A stretch of 6,094 bases of DNA. Source: Candidatus Kuenenia stuttgartensis (GTDB lineage Bacteria > Bacteroidota > Bacteroidia > Flavobacteriales_D > Crocinitomicaceae). Both the position numbers and the translations under genes were made by a program. How positions within the stretch are numbered: position 1 is the stretch's first letter; every line of letters starts with the position of its first letter. The notes under the pieces are model-generated. The model saw only the letters and a list, made by a program, of their open reading frames with translations. It searched no databases and was not told where the DNA came from. Shown here piece after piece: positions 1 to 5,246 of this stretch. Location of the stretch: the NCBI GenBank assembly GCA_943326025.2, contig CALPRR020000151.1:1-6094 (forward strand), read 5' to 3'.

Positions 1-39
1 TCAGAAAAAGACGGTAAACACGAAGATTATATAAAATAA
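1..39 (+). CDS. 3' end of an upstream gene (partial, unidentified)
   Basis: Frame 1 reads SEKDGKHEDYIK and then a TAA stop at 37-39. The other two forward frames hit stops within this same stretch, so this is the only forward frame that could be the end of a gene entering from the left. The tail is charged and hydrophilic, as is common for cytoplasmic enzymes, but twelve residues are too few to name a family. It lies on the same strand as the downstream cluster, 142 bases before the next start, so it may be the preceding gene of the same polysaccharide locus. That it is a real coding end is likely but not proven. Confidence 0.5.
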   Translation, partial: SEKDGKHEDYIK

Positions 40-47
40 TTTTCATT

Positions 48-153
48 CTCCCCCTTTGGAGGGGGTAAGGGGGAGGAAAAAAATGAAAGGAGAAATTGAA
101 TAATATTTAGAGTAAAATTATCCTCCCCCTCAATCCCCCTCCAAAGGGGGAAG
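48..153. repeat. Long imperfect GC-rich inverted repeat (MITE/REP-like or terminator-like)
   Basis: The left arm (48-77) is nearly the reverse complement of the right arm (121-153). The core 50-65 (CCCCCTTTGGAGGGGG) pairs perfectly over 16 bases with 135-150. A second block, 69-77 (GGGGGAGGA), pairs over 9 bases with 121-129. Between the blocks is an unequal bulge (TAA at 66-68 against TCAAT at 130-134). The centre, 78-120, is AT-rich and non-coding. Each core is also a small hairpin by itself: a 6-bp stem with loop TTGG at 56-59, and another with loop CCAA at 141-144. The GC content contrasts sharply with the surrounding DNA. I associate this type of repeat with intergenic regions of Flavobacterium-like genomes (memory, not checked). 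It could be a non-autonomous mobile element, a structural terminator or an mRNA stabiliser. No long T-run follows on either side, which argues against a classical intrinsic terminator. ATTTT occurs on both flanks (39-43 and 154-158), but in such AT-rich DNA this is weak evidence for a target duplication. Confidence 0.85.
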
Positions 154-181
154 ATTTTAAAACGAATATTGACTATACAGA

Positions 182-1108
182 ATGCACATACTAATTTCAG
201 GAGGATCAGGATACATTGGAAGTTATGTTTCAAAATTGATGTTAGAAAATGGACATCAAGTATCTATCATAGCAAGATCAGAAAATGAATTTATTCGTAA
301 TTACAGTGATCGAATTGCTGTATATTACCAAGATATTACACAACCTTTTAATTTTGAATTAAAAGGCAAGGTAGATTGTTTTATTCATTTAGGAGCTGCA
401 AATGATATTGATTCAGCAGATCCAAGTTATGCAATTAGTGCTTCAGTGTTAGGAACAAGATATGCACTTGATTTCTGTTTTAAAAACAATATTAATAAAA
501 CAGTATATTACTCAACCTTTCAAGTATATGGCTATGTGGAAGGAGATATGTCTGAAAAATCAGCGTTGTTACCAACAAATGATTACGGAATTACACATCA
601 ATTTGCGGAGCAATATTTTGAAATGTATCAAAGAACAAAAGGAATAGATTACATTGTAATACGACCAACAAATATATTTGGTGCTCCAATGTATAGAAGC
701 ACTGATAGATGGTCACTCGTACCATCTTGTTTTTGTAAAGAAGCTTTAGAAAAACAAGAAATCAATTTATTAAGCTCTGGTTTACAAAAAAGAGATTTTA
801 TAAGTGTAAAAGATTTAGCTATCGCAACTGAAAAATTAGTTATCGATTTTGAAAATCATAAAAACAAAGTGATTAATATTTCTTCAGGGGTGAATTATAC
901 GATTGTTGAAATCGCGAATTTAGTTGCTGAAATATACAATGAAATATATTCGAATCAATGCAAAGTACAAATTCATTCTGAATTACCTAATTCTGAAAAC
1001 GTTTTTTATCTTTGTAGAGATGAAATAGCTAAAATTAATTTTGATTTTGGTGGGAAATCAGCAATGATAGAAGAAATAAGAGAAATTTACAATATTCTTA
1101 AAAATTAA
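182..1108 (+). CDS. Extended SDR, NAD-dependent epimerase/dehydratase family, with YxxxH in place of YxxxK
   Basis: This 308-residue protein is a typical-length extended short-chain dehydrogenase, the fold of sugar-nucleotide epimerases and dehydratases, probably cytoplasmic. The Rossmann dinucleotide motif is G7-G8-S9-G10-Y11-I12-G13 at the very N-terminus, which supports this start. HLGAA (69-73) follows beta-strand 4. STFQVYG (111-117) supplies the likely catalytic Thr112. RPTNIFG (161-167) and KRDFISVKD (203-211) are substrate-domain signatures of the family. The active-site tyrosine is Tyr135, but the position four residues on, normally the catalytic lysine, is His139 (YGITH). I have an impression that other polysaccharide-cluster SDRs share this Y-x-x-T-H form, so it may be a subfamily trait, not damage. 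The exact sugar substrate cannot be read from sequence. The gene has no Shine-Dalgarno and opens the operon; the next gene begins two bases after its stop. Confidence 0.92.
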   Translation: MHILISGGSGYIGSYVSKLMLENGHQVSIIARSENEFIRNYSDRIAVYYQDITQPFNFELKGKVDCFIHLGAANDIDSADPSYAISASVLGTRYALDFCFKNNINKTVYYSTFQVYGYVEGDMSEKSALLPTNDYGITHQFAEQYFEMYQRTKGIDYIVIRPTNIFGAPMYRSTDRWSLVPSCFCKEALEKQEINLLSSGLQKRDFISVKDLAIATEKLVIDFENHKNKVINISSGVNYTIVEIANLVAEIYNEIYSNQCKVQIHSELPNSENVFYLCRDEIAKINFDFGGKSAMIEEIREIYNILKN

Positions 1109-1110
1109 AA

Positions 1111-1839
1111 ATGGATCCAATTAAACAATTTGAATTAGAAAGAGCTGAAGCAATAAAAGCAATGGGCGAAGATCAAGAATTAAGACAAAAATCACTTGAT
1201 TGGATGTTACATGCTGATAAATATAAGTATACTTATAATTACAGTTGGATGGGTAGACCCATAATTAAGTATCCAAATGATATTTTGATTTTACAAGAAA
1301 TGATTTGGAGTTTAAAACCAGATTATATTGTAGAAACAGGAATTGCTCATGGTGGTAGTATTATTTTTTCTGCTTCTATGTTGGAGTTATTAGGTCATGG
1401 AGAAGTCATCGCTGTTGATATTGATATTCGAAAACACAATAGAGATGAGATTGAAAAACATCCAATGAATAAGAGAATTACAATGATTGAAGGTTCAAGT
1501 ATTGATCCAGAAATTGTAAATGCTATAAAAGAAAAAGTTAAGGGCAAAAAAGTTTTAGTTTGTTTGGATTCAAACCATACACATGAACATGTATTAGAGG
1601 AATTAAGAATGTATGCGGATATGGTAAACGTTGGTTCTTATATTGTATGTCCAGATACGTTTGTTGAATATTTCCCTAAAGGATACTGCAATGATAGACC
1701 TTGGGATGTTGGTAACAATCCAATGACTGCATTGATTGCATTTTTGAAAGAAGATGATCGTTTTGAAATAGATAAAGATATTGATAACAAATTAATGATT
1801 ACTGAAGGTTTTGATGGTTATTTAAAACGAATCAAATAA
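1111..1839 (+). CDS. CmcI-family SAM-dependent methyltransferase-like protein ('cephalosporin hydroxylase' family)
   Basis: The 242-residue protein matches the CmcI family (the family of the cephamycin protein CmcI; related to class I methyltransferases and sugar O-methyltransferases). An N-terminal helical stretch (1-40) precedes the family signature YSWMGRPIIKYP (44-55). ETGIAHGGS (75-83) is the glycine-rich SAM-binding loop, and VDIDIR (102-107) is the acidic end of the following strand. GSS (128-130), DSNHTHEHV (153-161) and PDTF (181-184) follow; Asp153 and Asp182 are plausible metal ligands by analogy with CmcI. Database entries often call such proteins cephalosporin hydroxylases, but nothing here suggests beta-lactam chemistry. 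In a glycan cluster, O-methylation of a sugar or nucleotide sugar is the sensible inference. It sits tightly between the SDR (2-base gap) and the acyltransferase, whose ATG directly follows this stop (TAAATG). No signal peptide is visible. Confidence 0.9.
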   Translation: MDPIKQFELERAEAIKAMGEDQELRQKSLDWMLHADKYKYTYNYSWMGRPIIKYPNDILILQEMIWSLKPDYIVETGIAHGGSIIFSASMLELLGHGEVIAVDIDIRKHNRDEIEKHPMNKRITMIEGSSIDPEIVNAIKEKVKGKKVLVCLDSNHTHEHVLEELRMYADMVNVGSYIVCPDTFVEYFPKGYCNDRPWDVGNNPMTALIAFLKEDDRFEIDKDIDNKLMITEGFDGYLKRIK

Positions 1840-2328
1840 ATGGCTAATTTTTTTCATCCAAGTGTTTCAATTGCACCCTTAGTTTCTATAGAAGTTTCTT
1901 CTAGAGGAACCCATACCTATTTAGGTGAAGGATGTGTAATAGATGATTTTGTAAAAATTAAACATGTTGGAGGAAATGGTGATATAAAAATTGGAAAACA
2001 TTGTTATATCAATTCTGGATGTGTATTTTATTCTGGTAATGGAATTACATTTGGAGATTATGTATTATTAGGTCCAAATTGCAATATTGTTCCTACTAAC
2101 CATAATTATGCTGATAAATCAAAAGTGATTAGAGTTCAAGGCCATATGCCTTCTAAGGGAGGGGTTGTCATTGAAGATGATGTTTGGTTGGGTGCAAATG
2201 TTACTGTATTAGATGGCGCATATATTAGAAAAGGTTGTGTAATAGCTGCAAATTCTGTAGTTTTAGGTGAGACAGAAGAGTACGCAATTTATGCAGGTAC
2301 TCCCGCTAAAAAAATTAGAAATAGATGA
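1840..2328 (+). CDS. Left-handed beta-helix (hexapeptide repeat) acyltransferase
   Basis: This 162-residue protein has the hexapeptide repeats of the LbH acetyltransferase superfamily (CatB/WbbJ/NodL-type O-acetyltransferases and sugar N-acyltransferases). Repeats run through about residues 27-140, for example IGKHCYINSG, FGDYVLLGPN, IEDDVWLGAN and IRKGCVIAAN. The probable catalytic histidine is His88 in PTNHNYAD (85-92). Trp116 in DVWLGA and the C-terminal YAGTPAKKIR (151-160) are family hallmarks near the acyl-CoA site. The length is near the lower end for xenobiotic/sugar acetyltransferases, with a short N-terminal cap (1-25). It likely uses acetyl-CoA in the cytoplasm to O- or N-acylate a sugar. 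The start abuts the upstream stop with no spacer, and the stop overlaps the start of the next gene, so translation is probably coupled on both sides. The acceptor is unknown; the neighbouring SDR and methyltransferase suggest all act on one sugar. Confidence 0.92.
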   Translation: MANFFHPSVSIAPLVSIEVSSRGTHTYLGEGCVIDDFVKIKHVGGNGDIKIGKHCYINSGCVFYSGNGITFGDYVLLGPNCNIVPTNHNYADKSKVIRVQGHMPSKGGVVIEDDVWLGANVTVLDGAYIRKGCVIAANSVVLGETEEYAIYAGTPAKKIRNR

Positions 2329-2330
2329 TG
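2325..2330 (+). promoter_or_regulatory. Overlapping stop/start junction ATGATG with two possible starts
   Basis: The acyltransferase stop TGA (2326-2328) is embedded in ATGATG. Starting the glycosyltransferase at 2325 gives a 4-base ATGA overlap and an MMK N-terminus. Starting at 2328 gives a 1-base TGATG overlap and an MK N-terminus. Both are in frame, and neither has a Shine-Dalgarno, so the choice cannot be made from the sequence. Either arrangement implies termination-reinitiation coupling. Confidence 0.7.
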
Positions 2331-3287
2331 AAAAATCAGCCTTTAGTATCAGTAGGTTTACCTATTTATAATCGTCCTGAAGGATTAAGAAGAACTTTAG
2401 ATTGTTTTATTAATCAAACGTATTCCAATATTGAAATTATTATTGCAGATAATTGTTCGCCTAATCCAGAAGTAGAAAAAATTGCTAGAGAATACGTTAA
2501 AAAAGATTCACGAATTACATACTATCGTCATAATGAAAATAAGGGGTGGGGTTACAATACCGTATTTGTAATAGAAAAGGCAAAAGGGGATTATTTTATG
2601 CGCGCAACGGATGATGATTGGTGGGATTATACTTACATTGAAAAAGTTTTTTCGTTGTTTAAAAAAGATACAATTGCTAGTATGAGTACTTTTGAGGAAG
2701 TAGATACAAATGGGAATAAAAGCAAAGTTCATATTCCTAATCATTTACCATTACTTCTTCAATTCACAACACCTGATTCTATTACAAATTTAAAAAACTA
2801 CATCAATCAATTTGAAGGCTTTGGAAAAGCGATAATTTATGGAGCAATAATTAGAACTGAATACTTAAGAAGCGAAACTGTAAAAGAATTAATGTTGAGT
2901 GAATTTCTTGCAGGTGATATGTTAATTAATTTATACCTTCTTTTAAGAGGGGATTTAGAAGTTTATCCGGAAGTTCTTTTTAAATGCACATATAATAACG
3001 AAAGATTTTACGATACTGATAAAGCTGAGTCAAAGAAAAATGATTTTGGTTTGTTTATCATAGATTCGGGTATCATAAAAAACATTTTAAGAAAATGGAA
3101 AAAATATTTCATAGAACAGAAAATTATAATAAGTAATTCAAATTTGAGATTTTTTGAAAAAATTAAATTATATTATTATATTAATAGAAGATTGTTATTG
3201 TTTTATTATGATACTATATTTTATGGAATAGATTTTAGAATTTTTAATATTTCTAAATTTTTCAGAAGAAAATATATTTTAATATAA
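2325..3287 (+). CDS. GT2-family glycosyltransferase with aromatic/basic C-terminal tail
   Basis: The 320-residue protein has a GT-A fold catalytic domain of glycosyltransferase family 2, which transfers a sugar from a nucleotide donor at the cytoplasmic face of the membrane. PLVSVGLPIYNR (6-17) is the first strand and nucleotide-binding turn. IIIADNCS (38-45) carries the conserved Asp42 of the uridine/nucleotide site. NENKGWGYN (70-78) is the typical loop before the metal site. ATDDDWW (94-100) holds the DxD-type acidic cluster (Asp96-98). Asp198 in AGDML is a candidate catalytic base. The C-terminal 75 residues are rich in Lys, Arg, Tyr, Phe and Ile, for example KLYYYINRRLLLFYY (281-295), and are encoded by especially AT-rich DNA. 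They look like an amphipathic membrane-contact tail more than a true transmembrane helix. Donor and acceptor cannot be predicted. The start overlaps the acyltransferase stop, and the next gene begins six bases after this stop. Confidence 0.93.
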   Translation: MMKNQPLVSVGLPIYNRPEGLRRTLDCFINQTYSNIEIIIADNCSPNPEVEKIAREYVKKDSRITYYRHNENKGWGYNTVFVIEKAKGDYFMRATDDDWWDYTYIEKVFSLFKKDTIASMSTFEEVDTNGNKSKVHIPNHLPLLLQFTTPDSITNLKNYINQFEGFGKAIIYGAIIRTEYLRSETVKELMLSEFLAGDMLINLYLLLRGDLEVYPEVLFKCTYNNERFYDTDKAESKKNDFGLFIIDSGIIKNILRKWKKYFIEQKIIISNSNLRFFEKIKLYYYINRRLLLFYYDTIFYGIDFRIFNISKFFRRKYILI

Positions 3288-3293
3288 TCTTAA

Positions 3294-4355
3294 ATGAAAA
3301 TAGCTATCATAACAGGTTCATCAGGATTAATAGGTTCACAATCTGTAAAATTTTTAATAGATAAAGGGTTTCAAGTCGTAGGAATAGATAACGACATGCG
3401 TGCTTATTTTTTTGGAGATGCTGCATCAACTTTAACATCTAAAGTTGCGCTTGAATCTGATTACAAGGAGAAATATATTCATTATACAATTGATATTCGA
3501 AATTATACTGAAATGGAACAATTATTTCAGACGTATTCTTCGGATATAGAGATTGTGATTCACACTGCCGCTCAACCATCACACGATTGGGCAGCTAAAG
3601 AGCCTCTAACAGATTTTTCAATAAATGCAACAGGTACAATTAATTTATTGGAATTAACGCGTTTATTTGCTCCAAAAGCAACTTTCATATTTACATCTAC
3701 CAATAAGGTATATGGAGATACGCCTAATTTTTTAAGTGGTATCAAAGAGGATGAAACAAGATGGGAGTGCTATACTGAAAATAATGAATTAATGTCAATT
3801 GATGAATTAATGTCGATTGATCAAACCAAACATTCTGTTTTTGGAGCCTCTAAAGTTGCTGCAGATATCATGTGCCAGGAATATGGACGTTATTTTGGAT
3901 TAAATGTAGGAGTTTTTCGTGGAGGTTGTTTAACAGGACCTAATCATGCAGGTGCTGAATTACATGGTTTTTTATCTTATTTAACAAAATGTATTGTTCA
4001 CGATAAACCGTATACGATTTTTGGTTACAAGGGCAAGCAAGTGAGAGATAACATACATTCATTTGATTTGGTAAATATGTTTTGGCATTTTCATCAAAAT
4101 CCAAAACAAGGAGCAGTCTACAATGCTGGTGGAGGGAGAGAAAATTCTACTTCGATTTTAGAAGCAATTACAACAATTAATAGATTATCAGGAAAATCTT
4201 GGAATAACTACACTATTTCCGAACAAAATAGAATTGGTGACCATATTTGGTATATTTCAGATTTATCAAAATTTAAAGACGATTACCCTAGCTGGGATAT
4301 TTCTATTTCATTAGAGGAAACCATCCAACAAATGATAGATTTTGAATTAAAATAA
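3294..4355 (+). CDS. Extended SDR resembling CDP-paratose/tyvelose 2-epimerase, with FxxxK in place of YxxxK
   Basis: This 353-residue extended SDR begins with the NAD-binding motif G8-S9-S10-G11-L12-I13-G14 and has Asp32 after strand 2 (GIDND), as expected for NAD preference. Its layout follows RfbE/TyvE-type CDP-paratose 2-epimerases: HTAAQPSHD (90-98), INATGTINLLE (110-120), TSTNKVYGD (134-142) with likely catalytic Thr136, the ASKVAAD stretch (185-191), a late KGKQVRDNIHS (246-256) and GGGRENSTSILEA (279-291). The tyrosine of YxxxK is replaced by Phe183 (FGASK, codon TTT at 3840-3842) while Lys187 is kept. I recall the same FGASK form in homologues annotated only as NAD-dependent epimerase, so it is probably a subfamily trait. 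A C2 epimerase of a CDP- or other NDP-sugar is the nearest guess, but loss of the Tyr makes activity and substrate uncertain. An in-frame six-residue duplication (165-176) lies just upstream of the motif. It sits in the operon with gaps of 6 and 3 bases. Confidence 0.92.
   Translation: MKIAIITGSSGLIGSQSVKFLIDKGFQVVGIDNDMRAYFFGDAASTLTSKVALESDYKEKYIHYTIDIRNYTEMEQLFQTYSSDIEIVIHTAAQPSHDWAAKEPLTDFSINATGTINLLELTRLFAPKATFIFTSTNKVYGDTPNFLSGIKEDETRWECYTENNELMSIDELMSIDQTKHSVFGASKVAADIMCQEYGRYFGLNVGVFRGGCLTGPNHAGAELHGFLSYLTKCIVHDKPYTIFGYKGKQVRDNIHSFDLVNMFWHFHQNPKQGAVYNAGGGRENSTSILEAITTINRLSGKSWNNYTISEQNRIGDHIWYISDLSKFKDDYPSWDISISLEETIQQMIDFELK
3786..3821 (+). repeat. 18-bp in-frame tandem duplication (ELMSID twice)
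   Basis: Bases 3786-3803 and 3804-3821 are adjacent 18-bp copies differing at one base (CAATT in the first, CGATT in the second). They encode ELMSID twice, residues 165-170 and 171-176 of the SDR. The repeat keeps the frame and lies seven residues before the modified active-site motif FGASK. Near-identity suggests recent slippage or unequal exchange. Confidence 0.93.
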
Positions 4356-4358
4356 GAT

Positions 4359-5237
4359 ATGATAGTAGTAAAATTAATGGGTGGATTAGGAAATCAGATG
4401 TTTCAATATGCATTTGGTAAGATGTTGTCAAAAAAAAACAATACTCATTTAAAAATGGATACTACTTTTTTATTGGATAGAACTCCTAGAGAAAATTTTG
4501 TTTTTAGGGATTTTGATTTAGATATCTTTGATTTAGAATTGAAAAGTATAAATTCTAGGAAGCTTTCTAAAATTCTTTCACCTGAAATAAAAAAAAAAAG
4601 AAATCCTTTTAAAAAAAAGTATGTTATACTAAATGAAGATTCTTTCGCATTTAATACAAAGAATATTATTTCCTCAAAAAATAGTTACTTAAACGGTTAT
4701 TGGCAATCAGAAAGCTATTTTAAAGAAATTGAAGCTGAAATCCGTGCTGATTTTCAAATAAAAATTCCTTTATCTGCTCAAGCTTTGGAAATAGCTCAAG
4801 AAATTCAGACTAAAAATTCAGTTTGTATAAATTTTAGAAGAGCAGATTATGTTACCTTGAAAAGTTCTTCAGAGACACATGGAGTGACAGCAATGGATTT
4901 TTATACAACTGCTATTTCATTATTAAGCCAACAACATGACGATTTGCATTTTTATATTTTTTCAGACGAAATAGAATGGTGTAAAGAGAATATTAATTGG
5001 GATTTACCTATTACATTTGTCGATCACTCAGTCAAAGGTCCTAAGTTCTCAAATTACTTTCAATTGATGATTTCTTGTAATCATTTTATAATTCCGAATA
5101 GTACTTTTGCTTGGTGGGCAGCATGGCTTGGAACTTGCAAGTTTAAAAAAGTGATAGTTCCAAAAAAATGGTTTTTAAATGAAGAGTTACAAAGTCAAAC
5201 AGACCAGATGCATCCTGATTCTTGGATAAAAATATAA
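4359..5237 (+). CDS. GT11-family glycosyltransferase, probable alpha-1,2-fucosyltransferase
   Basis: The 292-residue length and motif order match bacterial GT11 enzymes, which transfer L-fucose from GDP-fucose to O-2 of galactose or another sugar. MGGLGNQMFQYAFG (7-20) is the N-terminal hallmark and fixes the start. LNGYWQSESYF (111-121) is a second conserved block. The GDP-binding motif, usually HxRRGDY, appears as N158-F-R-R-A-D-Y164, keeping both arginines (160, 161) and the Asp but not the His or Gly. YIFSDEIEWCK (199-209) and IIPNSTFAWWAAWLG (244-258) are the C-terminal family motifs. No signal peptide or membrane span is seen; it likely works on lipid-linked glycan in the cytoplasm. It implies that the strain makes GDP-fucose, though no such genes are in the window. 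The coding sequence contains A9, A11 and A8 runs between 4430 and 4618. The gene starts three bases after the second SDR. Confidence 0.94.
   Translation: MIVVKLMGGLGNQMFQYAFGKMLSKKNNTHLKMDTTFLLDRTPRENFVFRDFDLDIFDLELKSINSRKLSKILSPEIKKKRNPFKKKYVILNEDSFAFNTKNIISSKNSYLNGYWQSESYFKEIEAEIRADFQIKIPLSAQALEIAQEIQTKNSVCINFRRADYVTLKSSSETHGVTAMDFYTTAISLLSQQHDDLHFYIFSDEIEWCKENINWDLPITFVDHSVKGPKFSNYFQLMISCNHFIIPNSTFAWWAAWLGTCKFKKVIVPKKWFLNEELQSQTDQMHPDSWIKI
4589..4619 (+). repeat. Poly-A tracts (A11 and A8) with an A_AAA_AAG slippery heptamer
   Basis: Inside the GT11 gene, A11 spans 4589-4599 and A8 spans 4611-4618 followed by G4619. Together they encode the lysine-rich stretch IKKKRNPFKKK (residues 77-87). 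In the reading frame the second tract is AAA AAA AAG, which contains the canonical -1 slippery heptamer. A -1 shift there meets TGA at 4634-4636; the +1 frame meets TAA at 4630-4632. Loss or gain of one A would thus cut the protein to about 90 residues. A further A9 tract lies at 4430-4438. Functional slippage is inference. Confidence 0.6.
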
Positions 5238-5246
5238 ATAGATAAT

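Noticed and set aside
96..120. Possible Bacteroidota promoter (TTG with a TAnnTTTG-like element)
   Set aside because: TTG at 96-98 and TAAAATTA at 113-120 are spaced only 14 bases apart and the second element matches poorly, so it is not supported.
48..153. CRISPR array or IS element explanation for the repeat
   Set aside because: There are only two arms in inverted orientation, no spacers of regular length and no transposase coding region.
169..198. TTGAC followed by TAATTTC as a promoter for the first SDR gene
   Set aside because: The downstream element would lie inside the coding sequence after the start codon and matches the consensus only in part.
27..233. 68-codon minus-strand open frame across the inverted repeat
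   Set aside because: It runs through the GC-rich repeat and into the first SDR gene, has low-complexity content caused by the repeat, and shows no recognisable domain.
462..647. 61-codon + strand open frame inside the first SDR gene
   Set aside because: It is wholly contained in another frame of a gene with clear family motifs and has no independent support.
2508..2744. 78-codon minus-strand open frame inside the first GT2 gene
   Set aside because: It is antisense to the conserved catalytic core; its hydrophobic cysteine-rich look is the expected shadow of AT-rich coding DNA.
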